Of a stretch of DNA of 64,000 bases, positions 23,606 through 34,295 are shown in pieces. The stretch comes from Przewalskia tangutica. Lineage: Eukaryota > Streptophyta > Magnoliopsida > Solanales > Solanaceae. Numbering within the stretch: position 1 is the first letter of the stretch; each line of letters starts with the position of its first letter. A model generated the notes under the pieces. That model was not told where the DNA came from and did no database searches. It saw nothing but the letters and a program-made list of their open reading frames with translations. The position numbers and the translations under genes were made by a program. The DNA is taken from contig CM056724.1 in the NCBI GenBank assembly GCA_029844215.1, positions 38,664,446-38,728,445 of the forward strand, in the 5' to 3' direction.

Positions 23606-25245
23606 ATATTGGGCAAGAACCGCCATCGGACGTAGGGAGTAAATCGGGCCAGAATCGGGCGGAGGAAGGCCTAGTCTTTGGACCCGGATCGGAGCAGGCA
23701 TGACATTAGGACTAATGTAGTGGTCCATTGGCGATTCGGGCGCGAGACTTTATACCTTAGCAAATGGAAATTGGGACTCATAAAAGATAACATGACGAAT
23801 AATAATGATTCGATTAGATGACTAATCGAAATATTTATAACCACAGTGATTTGACGGATAACCCAAAAATACACAAGGAGTAGAACGGGCCTGAAGTTTG
23901 TTAATTGTGGTGGATGGAAAAAGGGGATAACACAAACACCCAAATGTCCTAGGATGAGAATATGAAGGAGTCTTATTATATAAAATTTGAAGAGGAGACG
24001 AATATGTCAAACCTTTAGAAGGAAGAATGTTAAGCAGATATGTAGCCATTTGTAGAGCATGATGTCAAACAAACGGTGGTACGGAAGAATGAACCAATAA
24101 GGTGCGGATGATGTTATTAATGGTAGGAATTTTACGTTCGACTTTCTCATTTTGTGATGACGTATGAGGACAAGAAATGAAAATTTATCCCATTTTTAGC
24201 ACAAAACTTCTGAAACTCCCTATTGTCATATTGTCATTATCACATTAAATATTTTTTATTTCCCGTTCGAATTAAGTTCTAATGAAAGCTCTAAATTTTA
24301 AGAAGATGGAAAAAACTTGGGATTTTTTCGCTAATGAAAACATCCATAAAATTTAGAGTAATCATCGAAGAATAAAACATAATAATGATGACCCATAGAC
24401 CTGAGAACGAGAGATGTCCATAAATTTTTATGAATAATATCAAATGGCATGGAAGTATGGGAATTCGAGTCTACAAATGGCAACTTAATAATTTTCCAAG
24501 AGCACAAGATTGAAAATTTGGAGTACTACGCGTACCCTTATATGAAATAAACTTATTTCTATCTAAAGTAGATAAAATAGACGACCCCGGATGACCTAGA
24601 CGAACATGCCACAAGGAATGAGCAAGAGCTGCAAAAATAGATGACATGGCTTGACGCGAGAAATCAAGACTTGATGTGATTGATAAAGATCTCCCCTACT
24701 GTCACACCTCACGAGAGGACTCCCCGTCTTGAAATCCTTCACAGAAAGCCCAAAAAGATCAAAATCAATAGAAACTCAATTATCAGTGGTGAATTTACGG
24801 ATAAAACATCAAATTTTCAATTAATTTTGGGGCATGAAGGGTATTTTTCAAGACAAGTGGTGGATGGGGAGGAGACAAATTTTATGACATAACCCTTAAT
24901 TGGAATTGAATTACCATTACCAACAATTATATCAAGATTAGTGCTCAAATTGGAATAAGACGAGAGAGTACCTTGATAGGATGTCATATGGGTAGTTGCA
25001 CCGGTTGTCCATGTACCAATTTGGGTCAGGTTGATTTAAACCAAGTGTGTGTATTGCGGCTTCAATATCGGTTTGTGTGGGTCACACTTCATGATGGGCT
25101 TGAGGGGGATGGGTCCTAAGTACACCGGATCACGCTCACCCGTAGTCGGGTCCAAAATCGGGCTCGATCCGAGAAATTGGGCTGGATGGGCCCGATTCCT
25201 GTAAGAGGATCGCCCATGGACTACATCGATCCGGCCCACCGCGCC
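23606..25245 (-). pseudogene. Copia-D integrase and protease region, degenerate
   Basis: Readable pieces are MATYLLNILPSKGLTY and FGCLCYPLFPSTTINKL (24,049-23,822). The rest (24,050-25,245) contains integrase and protease words in mixed frames with many stops, including the Gly-Arg-rich gag end near 25,250. No usable frame longer than about 75 residues remains. Confidence 0.7.
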
Positions 25246-26100
25246 CTAGAACTGCTGCTGACGACGACCACCGCGAGGGGCACCCCCGCCACTTCCACTA
25301 TTACGGTTGCCGCCGTGATTCTTGCCTTTATTTTTCCAATTTTGACCTTTTTTACCACCACCGTTGTTGCGATTTTGGCTCAAATTGGTAAAATCGGAAG
25401 GAGGAAAATTGGACTCAGTCATCATGACGATAGGACTAGCCCCTATAGCAATCATTTTAGCCAAACCTGCTTCTTTCAATGTGAGCATAGAGCGGGCTTG
25501 ATAGAATTCTGGAAGGGGGTTACTTTGACGAAGGATTGAAGCAACCCCGTTATAGGCCTCGGACAGGCGTGCAACCATCTGTATGATGAGACGACTATTG
25601 CTCACAGGAGCCCTCACGTTGCGAAGTTGATCTGCCAAGTCCTTAAGTCGTTTACAATAATATGAAACGTTAGGAAAATTCACCATAGCAACCTGGAAAA
25701 TTCTTGTTTAAGGGTGCCAATGCCTGGATGACTGTTATCCTAGAAGATATCACGTAATCGATTTCAAGCAGCCATAGCTGTGGAGTTGGGTTCCATAATC
25801 GTCTGTAAAAGGTCTATGAATATTGTGGCATAAATCCATTGGAGAACCTTTGTGTCAAGCGTTATCCATAATTTTGGATTGTCCGCTTTGGTGGGTACAT
25901 CATCATCTTCGGTGGTCTCATCCCCCGTTGTAGGAGTCGGAGGGATGATGTGGTGAAAAACTTGATGAGTCATAGCATGAATCTTGAATAATTACGCCCA
26001 CGTTCCATATTGGACATTTTCTAGGTCAAGAACAATAAGAAGAACACTCTTGATGTTAGAAACTGTGAGGGAAGGATGAAAAGTGTTTTTATCAGTCATA
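25246..26100 (-). pseudogene. Copia-D gag
   Basis: The start MTDKNTFHPSLTVSNIKS lies near 26,098. HQVFHHIIPPTP and LWITLDTKVLQWIYATI (25,973-25,764) and the second half (25,686-25,246) follow in other frames, with QMVARLSEAYNGVASIL, FYQARSMLTLKEAG and a Gly/Asn/Lys-rich basic tail. The arrangement matches copia-C gag. Breaks occur at about 25,760 and 25,690. Confidence 0.8.
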
Positions 26101-26235
26101 ATGAATAAAACAATAAGATTCGGAGAAGGAATTTGTTGGAGAAGACAAGAAGAAATCGAGAAGTGTCTCGGTTTTTGGAAGGGATTTCTCGATTTTATGC
26201 TAGAGTTTGCGGAAGCAAGGAGGTAGAAAACACCT

Positions 26236-26250
26236 AGACTTGTGATACCA
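26236..26250 (-). promoter_or_regulatory. Copia-D primer-binding site
   Basis: tggtatcacaagtct on the minus strand abuts the LTR end ...tttca. It differs from the usual tggtatcagag at the ninth base. Confidence 0.8.
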
Positions 26251-26555
26251 TGAAAGAAATAATCCCTTGATTATTCTTATTGATGAAGACATATATATAT
26301 ATACAAATTACATAGGAAAATCATTTTCCTATTCTACATCTAAAACTCTATTTACAATATTAATTATGGTACAAGATTAATATTTAATAAATACTAAATA
26401 TACAATAGAATAGAATCTGCTGGCCTGGACTGCCCGTGATGGGCCATTGCTTACGGACTGGCTGGCCCAAGCCTCTCAGCTTTGGCTTTGGTAATATACT
26501 CAATATACATACAATATACATGTATATCATGTGTATATTGTATGTACATTTAACA
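26251..26555 (-). repeat. Copia-D 5' LTR (305 bp)
   Basis: On the minus strand it starts TGTTAAATGTAC at 26,555 and ends ATTTCTTTCA at 26,251. The 3' 150 bases resemble the E LTR (caagggattatttctttca). The 5' 120 bases, with atatacatgtatat palindromes and a tggcctggactgcc stretch, do not. Flanking gggtc (26,556-26,560) is the probable target duplication; its partner is lost with the left end. Confidence 0.8.
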
Positions 26556-26900
26556 GGGTCGTTTGATATGGGGATAATGTGAGATATTTTAAGATTAAGT
26601 TATACAGTGTTTGTTTGACAATATAAATTTATAACTATCAACCAAATACAATATAAATTTAATCCTAGACTTAATCCTGAATATCCACTTTATCGTATCA
26701 AACTTGATATTATTTTATTTTATCACCTAGGTGAGATAGATTAATTCAAGGATTATAATCCAAAATTATAGGTTAACTATTTTTCCTTTTCAACATTATT
26801 TTATTTCTCTTCATAAAGTGAAATATATGCAGCAGGGTCGGCCAAATGGCAAAAGCTAAAAACATGGATAGGGTAGTTATATATGGCTTCTGTATTTTAA
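26556..26900. other. AT-rich upstream region, possible MITE end
   Basis: The sequence gggtcgtttgatatggg at 26,556 looks like the terminal inverted repeat of a PIF/Harbinger-type MITE, but the matching right end is not clear (only tatcgtatcaaac near 26,692). Nothing else is recognised before the gene's promoter. Confidence 0.3.
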
Positions 26901-26907
26901 TTCGTTG

Positions 26908-26926
26908 TGGATATATTATATATGAT
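26908..26926 (+). promoter_or_regulatory. Candidate TATA box of the metallo-hydrolase-like gene
   Basis: gatatattatatatgatt lies 75-90 bases upstream of the start codon, a fitting distance for a short 5' UTR that begins near the caaaccatcc stretch. No other ATG occurs between it and the start codon. Confidence 0.45.
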
Positions 26927-26998
26927 TCTCAAACCATCCAAATACACCAACAAAGTTAGGTCCATTATCAGTAACATCGATCAAGTGAATTTTAATCC

Positions 26999-27147
26999 AT
27001 GGCTATTCAATGCAACTTTGTTCCACACTTGAGCTGCAGAGGCAGTAAAGAGATACCCTCATCACAGTCTTCATTTATCCGTTTCCCTGCAACTCAAACG
27101 GCTCCCTTTTCTGTTCATTCTACCAAATTCAAGCTCTCAGCTCCCAG
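26999..27147 (+). CDS. Exon 1 (transit peptide)
   Basis: It starts MAIQCNFVPHLSCRG, the first ATG after the candidate TATA box, and ends in phase 2 before gttcat. The codon for Arg50 is completed by exon 2. Confidence 0.82.
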
Positions 27148-30100
27148 GTTCATTTCATTCTGCAATTTCTGAAGTGATTAATCCCTTTTCTTCCCAATTC
27201 ATAACCGAGTTGTTTTATAGGTTGCACACAATCATTTCTGCCTTTGTTTATGACAAGAAAGCTGCAGAGTCTAATTATTCTGGTATCGATATGTTCAGAT
27301 TAACTTACTTGGAGGTGCATTTTCTATCTTCGTATATATTGCTGAGTGGAGTATTTATTACCAGGACCGTCTCAAATATTTTGGGGCGTCCTGTTCTAAT
27401 TCGTAAAAGTGGACCTTTAATATAAATAAATATACTGGTCTACTAGAAAGTATCTAGGCCTATTAGGTTTGGTTTGAAATCTAAAATTTGGGCTTTCACA
27501 TGCGCGCGCCACTTGAACTGAATCACTTTACTTTAATTGGGTTAACATCTGCAAATTATGAGTCTTTACAGTAAATTTTGGCTAATACTACTTAATAAAA
27601 AATGAAAAAGAGGCCCCTAAAATTTTTCTTTTTTCGGGGGCCTGTGCGGTAGCACGACTCGCACGGGCGCAAAGACGCCCTGTATATTACTCCCTCTGTC
27701 CCAATTTAAATGTCTTGTTTTTCTGTTTTGTCTGTCCTAAAAAGAGTTTCTTTGTATATTTAGTAAGTTGAGAATACAAATATCCTACATGATATGTTTA
27801 AAAAACGCAAGATTCAAAAAGACATGTTAGTATATTACACACAGGAGCGGATCTATGTAGTGGCTTGGGAATGTCACGGCACCGGGACACTCGGGTAAAA
27901 TCTTAGTATATGGTTAGTTATTTTACACCAGAGTATATAATGTATGAATGGCACCCAAAGTCATACGCTTACAAGGTGCCATTGTTCAAGTGCCAAACAC
28001 TCACACGCGAGGTGCATGATCGAGCCTCCGTAGGGACTATAGTGCCACTCCTTTTCTTTCTTTTCTTTTATTCCTTCAGTTTCCTCTCTTTACAAGTTCA
28101 TTTTTATTATTTATTAAAAAAAATCATGTAGCTGTTCCCTTTTTTTCTAGACCTTTAAATCATAGTGAATTAATTCAAAATGGACCGCATCGACCCGATC
28201 TGAATAAATTCAGACGACTATATGTAGACTCTACTTCAATGTTCTTCCTAGTAGTAGCCTAGTAGGACTTAATAAAATATAGTGGTACACGTACTCATCA
28301 AATTCTGGATCCACCTCTAATTACACACATCTTTATTTTTGGACCACAAGATTCAAAACTCTCTTATTTCTTAAACTTTGTGTACAATCAAACTAAGACA
28401 CTTAAATTGAAACGGAGGGATTGCTTTTTATTTTGTCTTCTTTCTAAGACTCGTGTTTTGTTTAGGGTAATAGCTGGTTGTGGGAAGTGGGAGGACTGAA
28501 AATTCTGGTTGATCCAATCTTGGTTGGCAACTTGGATTTTGGAATTCCTTTGCTCTATGATGCTGCCAAAAAATTTCTCAAGAATTTCCAGGTAATTCTA
28601 TCATTGCATCTTTTCCTTTATTGGCCATTTTCTTTTATTACTGAAATTGTGTGGATCTTATGTGTTTGTAGAGCAGCTTGATGACCTTCCTGTGATAGAC
28701 TGCTTACTCATTACACAAAGCCTCGATGATCATTGTCATCTCAACACGTTAAAGCCTCTATCGCGCAAGTTCCCTAACCTCAGAGTTATAGCTACTCCAA
28801 ATGCTAAGACACTCCTGGATCCTCTTTTCACCAATGTATGTAGGTGATATATTTCAGAATGAGAAAATATGATATGGTATTTTTCGCGTGCTATTTATGT
28901 TGCTTAAGCCTTAGAACGTTTTCTAACCAAAACAACTTGACAGTTATTGAAACTAGTGGTCGTTTAAGCTTGACTTAAAATAGAAAAAATACTGAGCAAT
29001 CTTGCTAGACGAGAGAACGTATAAATGCTTCGGTGCTGCATGTATTAAGGTTGGAAACAGAATGCAATGTAATAGTAAAAGTTCTTCTTATGATCTCTAA
29101 ATCAATTTTGACACCATCTTTTAATGCCTATGATAGTTAATCGGTTGCTCAAAAAGAGAATCTGAACGTTCTATGATTTTAACAAAGGAATATAGTAAGA
29201 ATTGAAACTAAACGAGGGAAATGGACGGTTGATGATTTTGGAAAACCTTAACTAGCAAATATATAATGGGGTTGGTTTGCTTGTTTGGAAATGGGTTTAG
29301 CTGACAAATGCTTTACATATATGAGTTACAACTATTTCCCAAAGATTGCTAGCTAATCCTATCAGAGGTGCTGAACACAATTAGCATTGTTAAGTGCAAC
29401 AATGCTTCCGTGTGGACAATATTTGTAATCAGTAAACTAAAGTTTGCCAATTGGATAATGAGGGGATATTTCTAGTAGAATTCAGCATAGAAGCTCTGCA
29501 CAGCCTGGTTAAGACAATGTGATGTTAGGAAACCTTATGAGACAAGACATCGAAGAAACATATATAAACACTTTTGAAGATTTCAACATTCATCATGTTA
29601 ACCTGCAACCCTCTAGAGAAGAAAAACTACTGCTCGTTCCAGAACACACAGAAGCTGTTATGCATTTCGTATAATCAATGTATTGTGCAAGAGTTTTTCA
29701 TGGCTCATTTGATGAATGTTATTTGTTCTGAACAAGGAATTCCAGACTCTAAATATTGTTTCCGAAACCTTACTTTTGCCTCTAAAACTTTCAGGTCATC
29801 TACTTGGAACCTGGCCAGGATTCTGAGATTGAAGTTAGCAACGGCTTACAGGTTAAAATTAAGGCTACTGCAGGGCCAGTTCTTGGACCCCCTTGGCAGC
29901 GACCCGAGAATGGGTAGATCTGATTATGCTATTATCTTTCTTCTCTTTTCCACTCCATGACAATGATAACCGTTACTTTGCACTTAACTCTTCAAATAAT
30001 GTGTTCCAGATATCTTGTCACTTCTCCAAAAGGTGCTCTTACTCTCTACTATGAACCCCATTGTGTCTATGACAAGACCTTCTTAGAGAAAGACAAGGCA

Positions 30101-33100
30101 GACATTGTTATTACTCCTGTCATAAAGCAACTTCTACCAAACTTTACATTGGTTTCCGGACAAGAAGATGCAGTTCAACTTGCAAAACGCCTTTCTGCAA
30201 AGTATGTAATGCTGAAGTCTAAAGCCAGCTTGTGCTAATATGATTTTGTATTAGAGTTGAAGTTGAAAAAATTCTCATGTGCCTGAAAAATGAAAAATAA
30301 AGTGTGCTGAATTTATTTTTCTCACTTTTTCCAGAAACAAAGAAATTCATCCAATAATGTTTCTAAGTAGACATCTAACATTATGCTTCTTTTTTTAATA
30401 GGTTTATTGTGCCGATGAAGAATGGTGACCTCGACAGCAAAGGGTTTCTAGCTAGTATTGTTCAATCTGAAGGAACAATGGAATCATTCAAGGTACTCTA
30501 TTATAACTTCATCATATGCACATTTAGCAGTCTGTTAGGTGCCTTATTGTACATAGGTGAGCTGGACATAATGTACATTATGTGTTTTCTTAGACCAGTG
30601 AAACCAATAAACAGACTGAGAGATCAAATCTCCTGCTGGTACAGAGTTATTGCTTTGCGCTTTCACAAAAATGATAATTAGAGTCTTGAGGCAAAATTGA
30701 AACTTTTAAGTCTGAAGGATGAAATAATCTTTTACAAAACAGTGGCTATTCCTTAATGGATGGTCAGCTGCATTTTGTACTATTGACCTTGTCAATTAGA
30801 GCCAACTAGGGTGCGAGATGGGTCGTTTGAGCTGAAGTTGGACGGGTCAAGATGGATTGAATCAATAGATGAGTCAGTGCACAACCCGCTCAAAGTTTAC
30901 ATGAGCTAAGATGAGTGGGTCAAGACCCAACTTGACCAACCTAACCCATTACTTTTACAAATTTCAAACTTACCATTTTGTATGATATTTGATTTTTCCA
31001 TATCTTTATTTTTAAAATAAGAATAATATTTTAAAGAATTGTTTCATTTTTTATAAAAGCAAAATAAGTATATAAAATAATGGGTGGGAGGGCGGCAGGG
31101 GGTGAGGGGGGACTGGGTAGTGGGTAAGAAAAGTTTCTCATTTTTTATAAATTTTTTGTATAAGTAAAATAAATATATAAAGTAAAAGCTTCGGTGGGGG
31201 TGGGGTAAGCAATTTTTTCTCATTTTTTATAAAAACTATTATAAAAGTAAAATAAATATATAAAATAGAAAAATTGGGGGTGGGGTGAGAGAGGTGGGTA
31301 GTGGGGAGGGGTTGGGTGATGGGAGTGCGAAAAATTTCTCATTTTTAATAAAATTTTATATATAAGTAAAATAAATATATAAAATAAAAACTTGAGTGAG
31401 TGTGAGCGGGGTAATTTTTTCCATATTTTTAATAATTATTTAATAAAAAAATGAAATAGAAATTTAATGATGGGGGTAGGGCATGGGGTGGAAGGGGTGG
31501 GGAGGAGTTAAGAAAAGATTTCATATTTTTATATTTTTTTATAAAAGTAAAAAGAATATGAAATAGAAATTGAGGATGGGTAGGACATGGGGTGGGGGTG
31601 GAGGGTAAGGGGGGAGGTAAGATTTTTTTTATATTTTTAATAATATTTTTATAAAAGTAACAAAAAATATGAAATAGAAATTTGAGGATGGGGTGGGGGT
31701 GGAGAGGGGTTAGGGCGGTAGGTAAGAAAAAATTTCATATTTTTTATAAAAGTAAAAAAAATATGAAATAGAAATTTGAGGATGGGGTGGGGGTTGAGGG
31801 TGGTAGGTATAGGTAGGGCGGGGAGAGAAAAAAAATTCATCATTTTTTTTTATAAATTATTTATAAAAATAAAAATATGAAATAGAAATTTGAGAATGGG
31901 GTAGGGCAAATGGGGGAGGGAGGGAGGTGGTGGTAGATGATGTAGGTGGGGTAGAGGTGGGTAGGGGGTGGGATGGAGTAGGCAAGGTAGGGGGCAGAGA
32001 TGTGAGAGTGGTTCAGTGCTTCGGTGGGGGTTGGTGTAGGAGACGGGGTAGGGTGGATGGATAGTGTGGTGGATGGTTGGAGTGCGTTGATCTATTTTTA
32101 TTATTCCGAAATAATAAAGGAATTTTTTAAATAATTATTTATAAACAAAAATCTTAATCTAGAGTGAAACTCTAATCGTTAAGACTGAGCATTTTCGTGG
32201 GTCAAATTTGGGAATCATCATGAGTTCATTTGTGCTGCTGGTTTATGATGGGTGAACTCAAACCAACCTATCATCAAAAATCACTCTTGCCCAAACTCAT
32301 GAAACCTTGAACGGGTTGGGCGGATCATTTGTGTTTGGGCTAATTTTGACACCCCTAGAGCCAATATAAAGATAACTTGAAAAAAGTCCTAAGTTGATAT
32401 TAGATGATAAAATTAAGGATTTTTATTACTAGAGATGTGCTCATTCTGCAAGATTCCGACAAGGATAAATCTGCAGCAGTCTATTTTACTGTTGTCTGTT
32501 TAGTTCAGTTTACTATTCATTAACGTCTACTAAGTGCCTACCGTGAAGAGTTATATCAATCAACAGTGACAACGAAAAATGCAAGCAATACACTGTCAAG
32601 AAACAAGATTCCATATAGATGTTCTTAGCTAACAGCACGCACACAGAGAGGGCTATATCACTACACAAAGTTAGTTATAACTCTCTTGTAGATCCGGGTC
32701 TGTACACGGATGCTTATAGTTTAGTTTCGTTGGGCTTTACTAATAATTAGTCGCAGTCGAATTAACTGGTGTCCCTTATTTGTGTCCGCATAAAGAAAAG
32801 TATGTTTTATTGATTTAGTTGAACTTTAAAGAATTGTTGACTATACTACTTCTTGTTGGAAATTTACCTAGTGAGATTGAGTTTATCCCGTACTTAATGA
32901 CTTGAATACATGGACTCGCATGTTGGAAATATTATTTTCACACACATGCATACGTCGTACAACGTCGTCTTAAGACATGTAAGGATGGACGAGTAATTGA
33001 CCAAATTGATGAGTCTCCCACGACGGGATGAGAAAAGAAGAAATGTGCAAAATACGAAAATTGGGGAAGAGTCGTGGCGCCGTAACAGGGCCGTAGCACC

Positions 33101-33932
33101 GAGCCATGACGGGCCAGCGCCGCGGCGCTACTTGACCAAAGGCCGCGGCACTGGAAGCGTCGCGGCGCCTCCGGACAGGGCCGCAGCGCCGGACGTCCAG
33201 TGTCTCGAGTTTGGTTACTGCCTACTCGGAGCCGCGACGTCACCAGTTTAGGGCTGTGGCGCTCTACGTGCAGTGAACCCGAAAATCAAAGGGTTTTCTG
33301 AAAGTTTGAGCTCTCTTAGAGGCCATGAATCTACCAACCTTTGGCAGATCCTAGGCACTCTTTGAAGTGTTCAATACACCCCATTTAGTGCATTTACATA
33401 GCAAGTGAATGACCATGTTAGCACTATAAATAGAGGTCTCAACACTCATTTAAAATCATCCAAAAACAGATCCAAAATCGGGAGATTATATTATTTGAGA
33501 GCATCTTCTTCTTCTTCTTCTAGCAATCTTGAGTTCTTAATTCTTCTAGAGATTCACAAGTATTTGGCTTGTACTTGTGAAAGTTGTTGTTGTTTTATCT
33601 TGAGAGGCTATTACCCACTATCCGTAAGCCTTTATATACGGGGATAATTTTACCTTAAAAAAAGAGTGTCATCACTCGATTCAGCACTACCATTGTTTCT
33701 TGTCTAACCTTTCAGTTCTTTCATGTTCACACCTAAATACCAACGCTTCTTAAATACATTTCTTTGTCGAGTCAATAATATATTGGTTAGTTTTCTCAAT
33801 TTCTTCTTTTTGGCTTTGCAACTTGTTTCTTTGTGGCAGGAACTTTTATCAAAGGAACTACCAGATGCAAACGTACTTGAACCTACTCCTGGAGAACCAC
33901 TGGATATCTCAATAGCTGTACAGGGACAATAA
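26999..33932 (+). CDS. Metallo-beta-lactamase-fold (UlaG-like) protein, probable chloroplast; 8 exons, 340 residues
   Basis: Exons 26,999-27,147, 27,221-27,314, 28,466-28,591, 28,677-28,835, 29,795-29,913, 30,010-30,201, 30,402-30,492 and 33,840-33,932 join in frame with GT-AG introns and no stop. Residues 1-50 are Ser/Thr-rich and poor in acidic residues, like a chloroplast transit peptide. The MBL-type core starts at about residue 74 (FRLTYLEG, then LKILVDPILVGN, DCLLITQSLDDHCH). AGPVLGPPWQRPENG, LYYEPHC and DIVITPVIKQLLPNF follow, and the C-terminus has FIVPMKNGDL. I recognise it as the plant family annotated metallo-hydrolase/oxidoreductase. The HxHxDH motif reads Q137-S-L139-D-D141-H142, so the first two metal-binding histidines are replaced. 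Activity is unproven. Introns 2 and 7 are enlarged by transposons. Confidence 0.88.
27221..27314 (+). CDS. Exon 2
   Basis: The acceptor is tgttttatag and the donor gtgcat. It encodes LHTIISAFVYDKKAAESN and ends FRLTYLE in phase 0, which joins GNSWLWEVGG of exon 3 as expected for an MBL-fold first strand. Confidence 0.82.
27690..28420. mobile_element. Stowaway-like MITE in intron 2, interrupted
   Basis: The left end is TA then ctccctctgtcccaattta. The right end ttgaaacggaggga is its imperfect inverse. Such ends with a TA target are typical of Tc1/mariner-type Stowaway MITEs. About 480 bases in the middle belong to a second MITE. Confidence 0.7.
27843..28320. mobile_element. hAT-like MITE nested in the Stowaway MITE
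   Basis: The ends aggagcggatct and ggatccacctcta are imperfect inverted repeats. The 8-bp duplication ttacacac flanks both sides (27,835-27,842 and 28,321-28,328). An 8-bp duplication indicates a hAT-type transposase in trans. Confidence 0.8.
28466..28591 (+). CDS. Exon 3
   Basis: The acceptor is tttgtttag and the donor gtaatt. It encodes GNSWLWEVGGLKILVDPIL... to KKFLKNFQ (42 residues). The preceding intron 2 (27,315-28,465) is filled mostly by nested MITEs. Confidence 0.88.
28677..28835 (+). CDS. Exon 4 (degenerate metal motif); tandem acceptor
   Basis: It encodes LDDLPVIDCLLITQSLDDH... to DPLFTN (53 residues), with donor gtatgt. The acceptor region reads gtagagcag: the AG at 28,672-28,673 and the AG at 28,675-28,676 are both in frame, so use of the first would add one Gln (start 28,674). 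Confidence 0.87.
28836..29794 (+). other. Intron 4
   Basis: AT-rich intron from gtatgt to tttcag. No repeat, RNA gene or frame is recognised; open stretches here (for example 29,574-29,960) only arise from exon 5 read-through. Confidence 0.7.
29795..29913 (+). CDS. Exon 5
   Basis: The acceptor is aaaactttcag and the donor gtagat. It encodes VIYLEPGQDSEIEV... and AGPVLGPPWQRPEN, ending in phase 2. Confidence 0.87.
30010..30201 (+). CDS. Exon 6
   Basis: The acceptor is atgtgttccag and the donor gtatgt. It completes Gly216 and encodes YLVTSPKGALTLYYEPHC, then ADIVITPVIKQLLPNF and the GQEDAVQLAKRL helix. Confidence 0.88.
30402..30492 (+). CDS. Exon 7
   Basis: The acceptor is tttttttaatag and the donor gtactc. 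It encodes FIVPMKNGDLDSKGF and ends SEGTMESFK in phase 0. Confidence 0.87.
30806..32356. mobile_element. 1.55-kb hAT-like non-autonomous element in intron 7
   Basis: Perfect 8-bp duplications agagccaa lie at 30,798-30,805 and 32,357-32,364. The ends are ctagggtgcgagatggg and ttttgacacccct (an imperfect inverted pair, aggggtgtca against agggtgcga). Next to each end are gggtcaag/gggttggg-rich blocks. No transposase frame is present. The centre is a G-rich minisatellite. Confidence 0.75.
31010..31960 (+). repeat. G-rich minisatellite inside the intron-7 hAT-like element
   Basis: About nine irregular units of 80-130 bases alternate an AT half (tttataaaagtaaaa, atatgaaatagaaat) with a purine-rich G half (gatggggtggggg). 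The + strand holds many runs of four or more G. The units differ in length, so homogenisation is incomplete. Confidence 0.8.
32854..33745 (+). mobile_element. Solo LTR of the F family in intron 7 (TSD CTTCT)
   Basis: It starts tgttggaaatttacctag and ends near aaataccaacg. The 5 bases cttct flank both sides (32,849-32,853 and 33,746-33,750). It parallels the LTRs of element F over its whole length (cacacacatgcatacg, agtgtcatcactcga, cctttcagttctt). The terminal CA has become CG. A dense GC module occupies 33,070-33,250, including the exact 14-bp palindrome agcgccgcggcgct (33,116-33,129). Confidence 0.85.
33840..33932 (+). CDS. Exon 8 (terminal)
   Basis: The acceptor is ctttgtggcag. It encodes ELLSKELPDANVLEP... 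to AVQGQ, then TAA. It is separated from exon 7 by 3.35 kb of transposon-rich intron. Confidence 0.87.
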   Translation, partial: ELLSKELPDANVLEPTPGEPLDISIAVQGQ

Positions 33933-34290
33933 GAGTTTCTCGACACATGTATTCGTAAGAATAAGAATTCACTTCTATGAAAAGAAAGAGTTTCACGGGA
34001 ATTGTCTTGATCGTCGGATATCATTGAGAAAGAAATAGTTTTGAATAGCCACATAAGATTATTAAAAATATACTTTTTAGAATAATTAAGGCATGGGGTA
34101 CTTGTAATACATCATTTCAAAAATACTAAATGGCAATATCCAAACAGCAAATTTAAACTAAAGTATCAAGACTTAAAATATAAGCAAATGATATCAGGCG
34201 ATGACCATTGAGTGAGTATATGTTCTCCTCGCATAATATAAACTCTACAACATATGTGATATATACATATTTATATATATATATAAATAA
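33933..34290 (+). other. 3' flank of the gene
   Basis: Probable 3' UTR and downstream DNA. AT-rich aataatt- and attaaaaatata-like stretches (34,055-34,090) could serve as polyadenylation signals, but no single site stands out. Confidence 0.4.
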
Positions 34291-34295
34291 AAGGG

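Larger units (their letters stand above)
22121..26555 (-). mobile_element. Copia-D: minus-strand Ale-like copia, 3' LTR missing
   Basis: From right to left: 5' LTR 26,555-26,251, PBS 26,250-26,236, gag, integrase, RT and part of RNase H. It stops at the inverted junction with copia-C near 22,120. It lacks the PPT and 3' LTR. Its right border lies about 440 bases upstream of the start codon of the metallo-hydrolase-like gene. Confidence 0.85.

Noticed and set aside
29574..29960. 128-residue open frame across intron 4 and exon 5
   Set aside because: It contains exon 5 in a wrong frame. Splice signals and the family pattern support the exon 29,795-29,913 instead.
32938..33251. GC-rich open frames on both strands in intron 7
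   Set aside because: They arise from the GC module of the solo LTR. Arg/Ala/Pro-rich translations without homology and with a known repeat origin are not genes.
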